Shown: in pieces, positions 21,780 through 35,500 of the stretch
Position numbering within the stretch: position 1 is the first letter of the stretch
Layout: every line of letters starts with the position of its first letter
Source of the DNA: Nematostella vectensis
Lineage: Eukaryota; Cnidaria; Anthozoa; Actiniaria; Edwardsiidae
Reading direction: 5' to 3'
Assembly: GCF_932526225.1 (NCBI RefSeq)
Contig: NC_064045.1
Coordinates: forward strand, 3,201,998 to 3,265,997
Length of the DNA stretch: 64,000 bases
Translations under genes and position numbers: made by a program
Notes under the pieces: model-generated
What the model saw: the letters and a program-made list of their open reading frames with translations, nothing else
Told to the model about the DNA's origin: nothing
The model's database searches: none

Positions 21780-24420
21780 TCATGGCATCTCATGTCCCAA
21801 CCAATACTCCGTAGTTGAATCTAGCGAATCGGTGCAAAGGAAGGTCTCTTGCATAGGGTTATACCAACCGAACGCCTCCCACAGATTAGACACATATTCG
21901 GGTGGCCGCAGGTCACAGCCTGTCAACGGAGTGGCGCATAAATGCCATTTGCCCTTCTTTTGCTGTAGTGCCAAGGTGCAGTCCCAGCAGCTGTAGCCTT
22001 CTATGTCCACGTACGTCACGTTTTTACAGGCGGCAATGCTCTCCTCCTCAATGATGTCCCACGCTGACAGGCGTCCCTCGAGGTAGTCTCGATCTGTTAC
22101 GTTCTTCCTCGTTAGGAACTTGCAGGTAACTCGGTACGACACCGCTGTAGCTTTCACCGCTTGCATGCGCTCTCTCGATAGTCGGTACCTCGAGTGATCT
22201 CCGGGTGCCTCTTCATTGACTGAATAGTCATCCAAGTAAGACTGTCCTCGGAATTCCATGTTATGCTTACTCGCATACGATTCAATCAAAGTCCATGCTT
22301 TTTTGGGTGGCTCAAAATCACAGTATACCTTGACTTCCGTCTCAGTGTCGCTCCTAAATAGCATATACACACCTCTGAGTGGATTGGACGAGACGTCGTA
22401 CATGTCAACGCACGACTCTGGCCTGGCTGACCGCTGACAGCGATCCCCGGTAGTAGCACGTGGGCAGGCGCAAACGAAATTCCCGGTGTAAGTTCCACCG
22501 TTGAGGCATGGGTTTAAGAGATTGCAACCATTCGCCTGAAAAAACAACAAAAACAAATGTCGTTTCGTATCTTGAGATTTCGGGAAAAGGGATTGTTTTG
22601 TCACAAAATTGGCGATTGTGGAGTCGTAGATTTTTTTGACGCTTATCAATGCGGGAACTCGAGCCGTGAAAAGTTTTTGGTTAACTATTGCACCCGCAAA
22701 CAGTTATCTTTTCGCAAGGCAGAAAAATTTGAGGCTGTAAATTTGTTATCTCTATAATGAGTACTGTTCGATGTTGAACCACCATAGTTTCCTTGAAATG
22801 AATTATATTTTTGCAATCGAAAATTTTCGAAAACATCCTTTACAGCTGACATTAACTTTTAATTAGTGAGCCCGGAAAAAGTTTCAGTATATATCTTAAT
22901 CCTTAGAATAAAAAGGCTAGCGATGGGTACCTCGAGATTTCGAAAGTCTCGCAAAAATTTCGCAAAGTCTCGAAATCTCGGTGTTTTTTACGCAAGTCTC
23001 GAAGTCTGTTTTTTTTTTTTAAGAAAAACTTTAGGGGTGTCGGAGTCTCGTTTTTTTGTCTACCGCACGTTCTCGAAGTCTCGTGGCCGTGCCGATCTGT
23101 ATCTTTATTTCCAGAAAAACGATTCTCTTCTAACAAGAACAATTTCACAATCGAGTCTCGCGCTCGCATTTTTATCGAACTAAAATCTAGGGCTCGGAAA
23201 AGCTCGGAAAGGCTCGGATTCCGAAAGTTGACAAAATTCCCGGGCTCGGTATCCAAAAGGCGGGTCTCGCCGCCTCGGCAAGTCTCGGATTTACCTATCG
23301 ATACCCCTAATAAAGGCAGTATAATATGATAGCTAATGTCGTTCAAATCTTAACTCTGTGGGGGTAAATTTCGCTATCCACAACGATTTTCCATTACACG
23401 TTAATTTTTATTTTTCTTTGTTTTAAATCCTTAGAAGAAGAAAATAACTTATATTGTTTTGAATAATACTTTTGAATGCGGCTTCTTTTAACTGATAATG
23501 GGACCGTTCGTAGGCATCAATTATTAACGAACAGGAACAAGAGAAAAACCGAAAACGAATGTTACCTGCATGCGTTAACTTTTGCCTCACTTATGTGCTC
23601 GAAATTAGGAACCAGCTAATTATGTAAAATGAGATGGCTTTATGATTATTTCATTCCTTGTATGTAGAAATATTAATATATAGTTAAAAAACGCTCGAGG
23701 GAAGAATTTTAGGGTCTACAGTAAGTAATAATTTTCCTCATGCCATATAGCCCCACGAAATAAAATTAGTTAAAATCGAATTACATAATAGGAAAAAAAA
23801 TAATTGATGCGAACACAGTTCTATGACTTTCGCTATTTTACTTCAATATTTCCTGTTGTCCACAAATCATATCATCCACACTGCCTGTGAACATTAAGTA
23901 TAAAACAAAGTTGAAGTTGCGAAAACATGGAGTCAAGTCTATGTCAAAGCTGTCAAAGTAGACTCACGTGAGCACTATTGTACACATCTTAAGAATTTAT
24001 TGCCCTCGCTCCAATATACTTTTCTCGGACAATCCACACAGACATCTATTTTGGTTGTTTAAGAAATTTGACTTCCATAACAAAGCTTACCTTTTTGTTG
24101 TAATGATCGAAGTCTTTATTTTCGTGGTATTTAACCGAGTCATTGCTACATCTGTTGGTGTACAACACTTCACACGTGTGCATCCCATATTCGTCAGGTC
24201 GAACAGCGAAGTTAAACGATTGGGACGACGCATCCTTGATACTCTTCAACGCGCACTGTCCCAGACGTTTGACTTTGTGCACTTCTTTAGCTGTCACGTT
24301 TAAATAAGCCTTTTTCTCTTTTTCAAACCCGTCACTTGATGCGTGTAGAATTTGAGAGACGCACATTTTGGCTAGAGATGCGACGAAACATAGCGAGAAG
24401 AATGAACCAACCATTTCCAC
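21780..24420 (-). CDS. Secreted PAN/EGF/fibrinogen-like protein, two exons
   Basis: Exon 1 (24420-24091, 110 codons) begins with a hydrophobic signal peptide (MEMVGSFFSLCFVASLA). It continues with a Cys-containing segment (QSFNFAV, then HTCEVLYTNRC) that resembles a PAN/Apple domain, and ends at a GTAAGC donor. Exon 2 (22535-21780, 251 codons plus stop) follows a TTTTTTCAG acceptor in phase 0. It starts with an EGF-like module (CNLLNPC, NGGT, CACPRATTGDRC) and then a fibrinogen-like region: SCVDMYDV, GVYMLF, VKVYCDFE and a C-terminal Cys-rich part. The whole protein is 361 residues. The EGF-like module has tyrosine where the third cysteine is expected. Cnidarian genomes hold many such lectin-like secreted proteins, and a role in adhesion or recognition is an inference. 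The gene is unnamed to me. Confidence 0.75.
22925..23290. repeat. Degenerate tctcg/gctcgg-rich repeat in the intron
   Basis: The intron of the fibrinogen-like gene carries many short direct copies of gtctcg and gctcgg (for example aagtctcgaaatctcgg, and later aaagctcggaaaggctcgg). The outer ends gggtacc and tcgataccc are weakly inverted, so this may be an old foldback element. Boundaries are approximate. Confidence 0.5.
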
Positions 24421-24509
24421 CGGAAATAGTCAACGAGCTCGCTACACAGCTTTAGTTGTGAATAATGACAACCGCTCCTTTAGTCATTCAGTTATGCTGA
24501 GGGGCCAAG

Positions 24510-24795
24510 CCATATCAAACATATTCCCCAAGGATAGTGTCATTCGTTTGCATTGCCTTATATGGTCATTGATGCCCATATTTAGAAGAGCTAAAGTTTT
24601 TCCGCTCCCTGATCTCCAGAAAATATGGTGAAAAATGCTGATTCCTGTCAATTTGAGACTCGTGGCAAGAATTTGTCCAAAAAAAAAACTGACAGCTTGG
24701 TCAAATTTTTATCTCACTAATCTTGAAAAGCCCTTAGACCCAGGCCTCCCAGAGATTGACCGAGCGGGTTTGAAGGTCACCCAAATATTGATATG
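24510..24795 (+). repeat. Dispersed repeat R, copy 1
   Basis: A roughly 290-bp sequence begins catatcaaacatattcccca and ends near aaggtcacccaaatattgat. Two further copies occur at 47452-47757 (plus) and 48222-49197 (minus, interrupted). Copies are roughly 80-90% alike by eye. No coding content or terminal structure is evident, so the class (SINE, solo LTR or DNA element) is unresolved. Confidence 0.85.
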
Positions 24796-25474
24796 CTCCT
24801 CCGTGTTTCCTGGGGAGGGACTGGGCAGACTACGCGCTATTCCAAAACGAGATTGAATTCAACAAAAGATTGGATTCGTCGGGGTTGCTCAAGAACGACT
24901 TCAGCTGTAACAGTTTTCTCGAGAGGGAAGTGAGAATGTGGATTTTTTACCTCATTAATTTTTATCTCAGTTCAGTTGATTTTTAAAACTTTTATTCACA
25001 TTTCTTTCTTTCCACACCTACTTGAAATGACAAATATTTAAGTGGGCAAAATACTGTATTGTATTTTCAATAAAGTCTGTGTCGAGAAATCAAGTTTGAC
25101 ATGTATAAATTTATAACTATAATTTAAAAAAACTTTCCTTTGGGTAAAGCGCTATAAACAAAAGAGGAATGAAAAATGAATAGTTCCCTTGTGGAAATGA
25201 CCAAAAGTTGGCTTTGGTACGACATTTATTATACTTTAAGGGGGAATAAAAGCCAATTTATTACAGAATTGGCTACATATATACATCACGCCTTTATACC
25301 GGATGTGTTCAATAATATTAACATTATTCCCGGTATTTAGGCATTGCATTCTTTCTATACATATAATACAATGGGAAACTTGTATATTGTGGACTTTTGG
25401 TTGAATGACACGACGAAACAAAAAAAAATTCACAGCCGAACACCATTTCAAGACATGAACGTGTGCATTTCTAG
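24796..25474. other. AT-rich spacer
   Basis: No gene, RNA or structured repeat could be supported here. It may contain part of the RBFOX 3' flank. Confidence 0.4.
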
Positions 25475-25608
25475 CCCTGGGGCCGGTTCCTAGAAAGCAG
25501 GTTAGCACTAACCCAGGGATAAATACGGCTATCTCGACTTTTGGTTGGATAAAAAGGGCTTTTATTCCTGGGCTAGCGTTAACCTGCTTTCTAGGAACCC
25601 GGCCCTGG
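25475..25608. mobile_element. Palindromic MITE, family M, copy 1
   Basis: The ends ccctggggccggttcctaga and tctaggaacccggccctgg are inverted. The complementarity extends about 45 bp inward (aaagcaggttagc with gctagcgttaacctgcttt), leaving a short spacer. A second copy of the same family is at 28046-28155. Confidence 0.85.
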
Positions 25609-25931
25609 TGTAGAAGGTGAGATTAAAAAACAGGCTTTTGCACTTTCGTTTGGATAAGACTGAAAGTGGATATCAGCCAATCAGCTCCAATGAAAATGGT
25701 GGAAAAAAGAGGCGCGCGCGAAAGAAAAATTGATGATCGTATGCGTGCCACTTTCCTGCCATTTTGCTAAAATATCACTCCTGCGCAAAACCTTCCTACG
25801 TTAATATGCTAATTGATATTAAAATTTTCTATTTTTAACTCTTTTGTTGGTGTGTACGATAAATGAACGTTCATACACATGTTGTTGCTCGAAAGGCATT
25901 TAAAAAGCGATTGTTCAAATACAAATGTCTG

Positions 25932-26206
25932 AAGGCCCTGTTATACTTTGTTACTCGTACGTTTTTCACTTGCGACCTGTCTCGCAAAAAAAATGTTGCA
26001 GGTCGCACGCGCATTTTTTTGCGTGTGACACCACCTTTGCAACTTGTTTTGCATTTCTCAAAGTCGCACGAAAAGTAGAACGCTCTTCTACTTTCTGCAA
26101 CAAATTGTTTCAAGTCGCAGGAAAAACGTCACGTGTGACAGGGCGCGTGCAACAGTTTTTTTGCGAGACAAGTTGCAGCCGAAAAGTCTACGTGTGACAG
26201 GGCCTT
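25932..26206. mobile_element. MITE with aaggccctgt ends
   Basis: The left end aaggccctgttatac and right end tacgtgtgacagggcctt are inverted. A subterminal block gtctcgcaaaaaaaatgttgca is mirrored at the right as tgcaacagtttttttgcgagac. Internal motifs of the type cgtgtgacagggc recur. It lies just downstream of the RBFOX stop codon and could be transcribed in its 3' UTR. Confidence 0.8.
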
Positions 26207-26511
26207 TAAACAAACAAACAAAAAAAATAATAATAACAAGTTGTGTGCATACATCTAGACAGGGAAAACAGTATGTCGGCAATACGTAGAATTTTTGCTA
26301 TTTAAAAAAACTGGCCCATTTAGTCCATGTGATGACCTGTGTGTTTCTTCATGTAAAGTCTTGAATCTTCCAATCGGTCCCACGCTTTCTCGATCAAGAA
26401 CTTCGAGCACAACTAGAGTGGACTGGGGAGAACGACACAGAAACATCGTGTAGATGAGGTCGCATGTATTCATCTGTGTGTGTTAAGTGAGCACCAGGTC
26501 CCACGCGGCCG

Positions 26512-29500
26512 CTAGTACGGAGCGTATCTGTATCCGGTGCCGTAACCTACTGGCGGGGGAGGGGCGGGGACGGGAGTGCGATAGGCAGCTGGTGCTGCTG
26601 CTGCTGCCGCGGCCGCTGCGTACGCTGCCGCCTGTGAACGCAAATGAAGGAGTAAATATGCACACATGTGATGTCTTGAACCTGTCAAATTATTTATATA
26701 TATATGCGGAGCCCGAGTGCCGCAGTTTACAAAGCGTCGCTCTGTGCCTCTCAACACTGGGTTCCGGTTTCTCGGTTTCCGGTTTAAAACGAGACAAATG
26801 TCTTTGGTTAACCATATATACATTTCTTAAGCATACATCAAATAAAAAAATAGATGCAATTCGAAATAACATAGTGACTTTCTTTTTATAGTTGGGGGAG
26901 GGGGGGGGGAGAGCTGACAATCCCTCCTTATCATACGCTCACCGGCGACATGCGCTTTATTTTAACCAGGTGCCCGTATTTACTAAGCTGATGGCTCCAA
27001 CAGACACTCTCGTATGTGAACAGCTCTACTGGATATTTTTGAAATTCTTGCTTTATCATATCAAGTATTTGGAAATTTCTGCCACCGAACGTGTACTAAC
27101 AGACACTTTTTACTTGCGAAGGATTTAAACTATTTTCTAATTTCTTTTTCTGATATGAATTTGATGGTACTTACAGGGTAAGCACTGTAGGCGGCCGCGA
27201 GCTCATAGCTACAAAAATAAGGTATAAGACAATCAGTACACACCATTAAAACAGCAACAAAAAGAACAGCAGCAGCAACGACGGTAAAAGAACCGCGCAA
27301 ATGGGAGATGGACACTAAGTACATACGGGAGGGGCGGGATTATCCTCGCTCCCGCAAGATGAGTCCATTATAAATGGTGTTTGTGAGATTACTAAGGACA
27401 TACGCGAGTGGAGGGTTTACATTGGGGGGGGGGGGGGGGGGGGGAGTGGGGGTTGTTACCTTGGATATGTTGCACATGCTGGTCTTCTTAAATACGCTTC
27501 AAGACAAGCCTGATCCGCATATGCCTCGTATAAACTGTGAAAATTGTAAAAACTGTTTTCAGAGCAACACCTTTGATGATACATTAGGCTACGTTAGGCT
27601 AGCTGTTAAAGCGCTACAGTTGGCTGTGCCAAGGGTAGGCTGTGCCACAGGTTACCCACCTTACGTAACCCGGATACGCCTCGTATGCTGCTGGTATGGC
27701 TAGCTGTGGTAGCGCACGTGTGCTGAACTTCGTGATAGGTATTATCCCTCGTCTAGCTCCTCTTACTGCAGTAGCCCGTACTAGACCTGTCAATCATACG
27801 GATACCATATGAGGTCATCAGAATGTTGTTGGCTATAAAAACTAAACTCGGGAGTAGCGGAGAAAACGGCGCGCGCATGCCGCAGTGACTGGCTACTAGA
27901 CATTAAAAAGCGAAGAAATGATTAGGAGAGCAGGAAGCTCTGGGGACTTTTACGTAAACGGTGTTATTCTTCGGTATTATTATTCGACGTTGCCTCCATT
28001 GGTTTTATCTATTAGTCTATGTTACTCGGATTATATCATGGATAGAATCAGGTTAACGCTAACCCAGAGATAAAAATGGTGTTATACAATCAAATGTCTC
28101 GATAACCATATTTATCCGTGGATAAGCGCTAACCTGCTTTCGAAGAACCGGGCCCAAGGCCCTAGAAAGTGAAACAATAGCTAGCTTCAATCACTCATTC
28201 AAGAGTTGTACTAATTGAGGCTGAATGGGGTTTTCCTTCTATACTGCTGTCCCACTTTCACTTTCTTACACTGCTAAAATGTCCAATAGCCACCTTACTA
28301 TTAAAAATGGATTATTTCTTTAGGTTTAAGTTATGAACCTTTGACACGCTCTAGAAATTTGTTTATTGCACGCACCAAATCATCACGACCAACACCTACG
28401 CCCCCAACCCCACAACCCCCTCCTTAGCAAATTCTGCTACAAGTTGTTTTTAAAGTACGCTATTGGGAATCACAGCAGCCGTGCAAACAGCGCCAGAATC
28501 GTTGGGCGCAACCCGTTGCATGGAACCAATGTCATTTTTAATACTGTCGTTTTTCTAGCTGAGTCGACTAAATCCATAATATAGAAGGATTTCCTTGTAA
28601 ACGAGCAATAAATCGTGTTTACTACGCTTTAAATGGCTGCCATATTGAAATAGCAGCCCAGACCCTAAAGTTTTAGAATATCACAGGTATCCCGCACACT
28701 CGCGCCAGGCTCCTTTTGGCCATTTAGAAAAACGACAGGCTTTGATTTGTATGCAATGCTGCGCCTAGCAATGTAAAGCTGTTTGCAAACCGTGTTGCAG
28801 GATGCTGCGAAAACGAACGAGGCGTTTCTCGCACTAGATAAAGATACACAAAGATACTGGCGCTGTCTGCACAAGGAAACAAAGAGCCAATTACAGAGCA
28901 GAAAATGCTGATATTCATAGAACAACAGCCAATGAAAATAACGAAATAGATGAACATGAGAAGGAATAAATGATAGGTCGAATGAACAACAAGAATCAAC
29001 AAGTAATGCATGCATGCAAAAGCGGTACTTATCTGCACTGGACCGTCATGCACTTCGGGCACACATGCACTAGCATAATGATGGACTAAGTATTCATAGG
29101 GTACTAATCAAAGTGTTTCATGCTGTACCATTGCTATAAGGTCCTCTAGCGGGGGCCGGGCTTTTTTTCGCGTGCGGTCGTGGGGTTGCATTGTTGACCT
29201 GGATGTGAGAAAGGCCGAGTGTCAATCAAAACATGCAAGACCATGCTTTCATGAGGTCGTTATAAGCTCTCTCCATATAAGGGCATGAGTTTTCCATATA
29301 AGGGCATGGGTTTTCCATATAAGGGCACAAGTTTGCCTGGAAGGAATTGGAGGTTACCGGTCCCCAAGGATTACATAGGTGTCAGTCAGACTCAAACGTC
29401 AGCGTTATATGGGCGTGGGGACGTTTGGGAAAGAAAAAGAAAAACTTGAAAGAAACGTCAGAATAAAGATAATGCCAAATCCTTAATATTTTATATTTTT

Positions 29501-32500
29501 GAAGAATTTTTCACTCAAAGAATAATAAAAAAAAGATTTTAAAAAGTGTCGTTGGTATCCTAGCAAACGGAATATTTCTCCATCAATTTTTCATGTTCAG
29601 TTCTAGGTTAAATTTGAGTGTACAAAACTCACATTATTTTCAGAAATTGAACTCTCATTGCATTATTTGACTGTTTTAAAAATAGAACCGAGCAGTTAGT
29701 ATTGTAGGATGAATTGAAATTCACCTACATTCACGTATTATTTTGTTAGCAGCTAAAATAAATTCTTTATAAAGTCTTTATGGATCCTAATCAATCATAT
29801 GAAGATTAAATATTGCTTGTTCCTGCCCATATTTCCCGCGGACGTTTGAAAAATTAGAGGTGGGTTATTTTATGATGAAAAGAAGAAGCAAGGTCTGTGA
29901 AAGGCAGTTACGAAGTAGAATCTAAAGCCAATGCATTGTTTGGTAAGAAATAAAAGAAGTGCTTCATTAAATACCGTTCACAATATGCTCTTTGTATCAT
30001 AGAAGCTTCGACTCATTCACTCCATATTCATAACAATTTAAAAGCCATTTCCTTCTCTTCTTTTCTAGTTTTGTGTTATGGTAAGAAGCTTGTCGGCTTG
30101 ACGGGTCGAGTGACATAAAAGTGAGGCTATAAACAAGCTCAGCCAATTTATTATAAATTACCCAGAGATTTCTGGGTAATTTCAAAATAGCTGAGTTTTA
30201 AAAAATAGAAAACAAGTTTTAGAAAAGGCTTGTGACCTGGTACCCAGACTCCCTAGTAATCATGATCTTTCACTTTAGCCTCGCTTCCTTGTTGTTTGCC
30301 CCAGACCCAGACAAACATCTATAGTAATCTTTTAAAATGCATGTACCAGTGTACATTTATTTTCGTGCGTCTCTGTCAAAGCTACATAATGGTTCCGATA
30401 AAAAGAGCGTAAAGAAAACTGTTCAAAATTGCTCATTTATATACACTATCTGTCACCAGCTCACAAAGCTTCCATCCGATTAAAATGCCTTGTGCGTATA
30501 TAAGATTGTTCCATGCATAATGATACCTCGACTTTTCTCCCATCAACTATCGTCCCGTTCAGCTTTTCTCTCGCCTTGTTCGCTTCTGCAGCGGTATTGA
30601 ACGTTACAAACCCGAATCCCTGCGAATGAAAAGTTAGAATTGAAATCCATTTGAAAAAAAAAAAGCTGACCTAACGCCAGCGTACCTTTCCTCCCTCACC
30701 TCGATTCGCAAATTCAGAGGATTGGGGCGAGTTGGAAAGCGAACAGCATGCTGGGACGATTTTAGGGGGCGCAATTTAACATGGCTTTGAAAGATGCCGA
30801 TATGTGAATCTAAGTAACGAAGATATTCCGGGATCAGAATAGCCAACACCTATCTTTTTCTAGTTTCATTCAATATCAAATCAGCATGTCAACGACATGT
30901 TGAATTGAGTCCCCTGAAATCTCCCCAGCACGCTGTTCGCTTATCAACTCGCCCCAATCCCCAATCCAATGGCGGTCAGTGCTCCCTTTTCGAACTGTAA
31001 TTTTAATAATTATGGTAGCAAACCCTCAAATTCAACTTCCATCATATGTTCCACATATATTTGCTCCCTTGGATCTGAGCTAGTGTAGTTTTATTCTTAC
31101 CTTTGATCCCCTTTCATTATAAATAATTTCAACATCTGCTATAACACCGAATGACTGTAAAAAGGATAAGGGTAAATCAGTAGAAGTTTTATCAGATGTG
31201 AAGGAACATCAATGAGTACTGTGAACATTCTATCACACGAGACAAGTAATAAATGGATACCCCCCTAATGGCTACACACTACACACCATATGTACCACCC
31301 CTGACAGGGCCATGGTAGGCTTCCAGAAAAATTGAAGGGGGGTTCACGATACAGAGACATTAAGAAAACTTGGGAGATGGGCACAGCTACGTCCCTAAAG
31401 GTCATTTACCTTTATAAATTTTGAAAGACTGGGGGCACTCTAACCCTCCCCCTCCCGGCTATTTCCTATGCCACGCCCTCAAAGCTAGTATTTTGAGCGC
31501 GGAAAATTTTCTTTATGGAAACTCGCTTTAACACGCATACTTAATAAGTACTTAATTTTCGTTTCTATAAGAGCCTTCTAGCCCAGTGGGGCGGTTCTTT
31601 CGAATCTCAAGACCCCGCTACACATTTCAGAGCCCTGGAGAGTCGGGAGACATGTAGACTAAAGGCACTTGCCGATCTTTTTGACATGATCAAATTCCAA
31701 ACGCTGGTGCAAAGAACAGGCCCTTTTAAGGTCCTTATAGAGAGCTCTTTATTTGTTTAAAGCGCTTTTATTGCTCGTGGACGTTAAGTGAGAGACAAGT
31801 CTGATAGTTCTTTTTTAATAAGTTTTAATCTAAATCATCAATATAAACGTTATCCTTTTAATGCTCTTATAAGACGTTGTCGGGCTTTAATAACCCTTAA
31901 TCTCTTTATGGCATTTCAAGACCGAAGGAATCTATTTGATTGCACAAGACACTTAACTAATGATAGACAAATGAATCTACTTCAACTGAAGTTGTCGTCA
32001 CATTGCGAACTATGCGGTTTAAATGGCGGGTCGCGGTAAGAAAATTAGAAAAGACCATAATATAATACACAGGGTATTCACAGGGTATTCACAGGGTATT
32101 CACAGGGTATTCACAACCCTGCCACTGACACTTCAAAGGGGATCTGTCTGCCGCAATTGTTTATTCCTAGCAGCTATACGGCCAGATATCTTGTAGCTCT
32201 ATCAGTAAATAATGGAGAATAAATCCAAAAAAGTTTCACAAGCTTTAAAAAGTCTCTGCTGGTTTGTGACCTTCTTGCTAAAATATGGCTCGGTTATATC
32301 TATCTACACCCCTTCCTCATCCCCGCACACCACCCATCACCTTCTCACACCATCCACCACATTCTCTGCCCTCTTTCCCACATACCGTCCATCAACTATC
32401 CTTAAAGATTCTTTTTGAAAATGGCGCGCACTTACCCCAAACATTTGTCGAAGATCATTATCCCTAAACCTAAATGGTATATTTGTGACATGAAGTCGTT

Positions 32501-35500
32501 TCGGTCCAGAACTGTCACCGTTCTCAGCGCTGGGAGATCCCCCATCGGCAGGCGAGGCAGCTTGCTGTTGCTGTTGTTGTTGTTGATGTTGATGCTGTTG
32601 TTGTTGTAGCTGTGCTGTGTCGGGTAAAGTGGGCGGAAGCTGTGCGATTTGCGAGTAAGGTTGGACTGCTTGTTGGGCATACTGTATCCCATTTGCAAAT
32701 GGCTAAAAGAAAAAAAAGAAGGATTAGGTTGTGGATACATTAATAATGAAATAATTCGTCCTAGTGCAACACTATGTAACACTATGTAGCTTGGTGCAAC
32801 ACTATGTAGTCTAGTGCAACACTATGTAGTCTAGTGCAACACTATGTAGCCTAGTGCAACACTATGTAGTCTGGTGCAACATTATGTAGTCTAGTGTATT
32901 GCAACACTATGTAGCCTAGTGCAACACTATGTAGTCTAGTGCAACACTATGTAGTCTGGTGCAACATTATGTAGTCTAGTGTATTGCAACACTATGTAGC
33001 CTAGTGCAACACTATGTAGCCTAGTGCAACACTATGTAGTCTAGTGCAACACTATGTAGTCTAGTGCAACACTATGTAGCCTAGTGCAACACTATGTAGC
33101 CAAGTGCAACACTATGTAGTCTAGTGCAACACTATGTAGCCTAGTGCAACACTATGTAGTCTAGTGCAACACTATGTAGCCTAGTGCAACACTATGTAGT
33201 CTAGTGCAACACTATGTAGCCTAGTGCAACACTATGTAGTCTAGTGCAACACTATGTAGCCTAGTGCAACACTATGTAGCCTAGTGCAACACTATGTAGC
33301 CTAGTGCAACACTATGTAGCCTAGTGCAACACTATGTAGCCTAGTGCAACACTATGTAGCCAAGTGCAACACTATGTAGCCTAGTGCAACACTATGTAGT
33401 CTAGTGCAACACTATGTAGCCTAGTGCAACACTATGTAGTCTAGTGCAACACTATGTAGTCTAGTGCAACACTATGTAGTCTAGTGCAACACTATGTAGC
33501 CTAGTGCAACACTATGTAGCCTAGTGCAACACTATGTAGTCTAGTGCAACACTATGTAGCCTAGTGCAACACTATGTAGCCTAGTGCAACACTATGTAGC
33601 CTAGTGCAACACTATGTAGTCTAGTGCAACACTATGTAGTCTAGTGCAACACTATGTAGCCTAGTGCAACACTATGTAGCCTAGTGCAACACTATGTAGT
33701 CTAGTGCAACACTATGTAGCCTAGTGCAACACTATGTAGCCTAGTGCAACACTATGTAGTCTAGTGCAACACTATGTAGTCAAGTGCAACACTATGTAGC
33801 CTAGTGCAACACTATGTAGCCTAGTGCAACACTTTGAGTCTAGTGCAACACTATGTAGTCTAGTGCAACACTATGTAGTCTAGTGCAACACTATGTAGTC
33901 TAGTGCAACACTATGTAGCCTAGTGCAACACTATGTAGTCTAGTGCAACACTATGTAGTCTAGTGCAACACTATGTAGCCTAGTGCAACACTATGTAGCC
34001 TAGTGCAACACTATGTAGCCTAGTGCAACACTATGTAGTCTAGTGCAACACTATGTAGCCTAGTGCAACACTATGTAGTCTAGTGCAACACTATGTAGTC
34101 AAGTGCAACACTATGTAGCCTAGTGCAACACTATGTAGCCTAGTGCAACACTATGTAGCCTAGTGCAACACTATGTAGCCTAGTGCAACACTATGTAGTC
34201 TAGTGCAACACTATGTAGCCTAGTGCAACACTTTGAGTCTAGTGCAACACTATGTAGCCTAGTGCAACACTATGTAGTCTAGTGCAACACTATGTAGCCT
34301 AGTGCAACACTTTGAGTCTAGTGCAACACTATGTAGTCTAGTGCAACACTATGTAGTCTAGTGCAACACTATGTAGTCTAGTGCAACACTATGTAGTCTA
34401 GTGCAACACTATGTAGCCTAGTGCAACACTATGTAGCCTAGTACAACACTATGTAACCTAGTGCAACACTATGTAGTCTAGTGCAACACTATGTAGTCTA
34501 GTGCAACACTATGTAGTCTAGTGCAACACTATGTAGTCTAGTGCAACACTATGTAGTCTAGTGCAACACTATGTAGCCTAGTGCAACACTATGTAGCCTA
34601 GTGCAACACTTTGAGTCTAGTGCAACACTATGTAGTCTAGTGCAACACTATGTTGTCTAGTGCAACACTATGTAGTCTAGTGCAACACTATGTTGTCTAG
34701 TGCAACACTATGTAGTCTAGTGCAACACTATGTAGTCTAGTGCAACACTATGTAGTCTAGTGCAACACTATGTAGTCTAGTGCAACACTATGTAGTCTAG
34801 TGTATTGCAACACTATGTAGTCTAGTGCAACACTATGTAGTCTAGTGCAACACTATGTAGTCTAGTGCAACACTATGTAGTCTAGTGCAACACTATGTAG
34901 CCTAGTGCAACACTTTGAGTCTAGTGCAACACTATGTAGTCTAGTGCAACACTATGTAGTCTAGTGCAACACTATGTAGTCTAGTGCAACACTATGTAGT
35001 CTAGTGCAACACTATGTAGTCTAGTGCAACACTATGTAGTCTAGTGCAACACTATGTAGCCTAGTGCAACACTATGTAGTCTAGTGTATTGCAACACTAT
35101 GTAGTCTAGTGCAACACTATGTAGTCTAGTGTATTGCAACACTATGTAGTCTAGTGCAACACTATGTAGTCTAGTGCAACACTATGTTGTCTAGTGCAAC
35201 ACTATGTAGTCTAGTGTATTGCAACACTATGTAGCCTAGTGCAACACTATGTAGTCTAGTGTAACACTATGTAGTCTAGTGCAACACTATGTAGTCTAGT
35301 GCAACACTATGTAGTCTAGTGCAACACTATGTAGTCTAGTGCAACACTATGTAGTCTAGTGCAACACTATGTAGTCTAGTGCAACACTATGTAGTCTAGT
35401 GCAACACTATGTAGCCTAGTGCAACACTATGTAGTCTAGTGCAACACTATGTAGTCTAGTGCAACACTATGTAGTCTAGTGCAACACTATGTAGTCTAGT

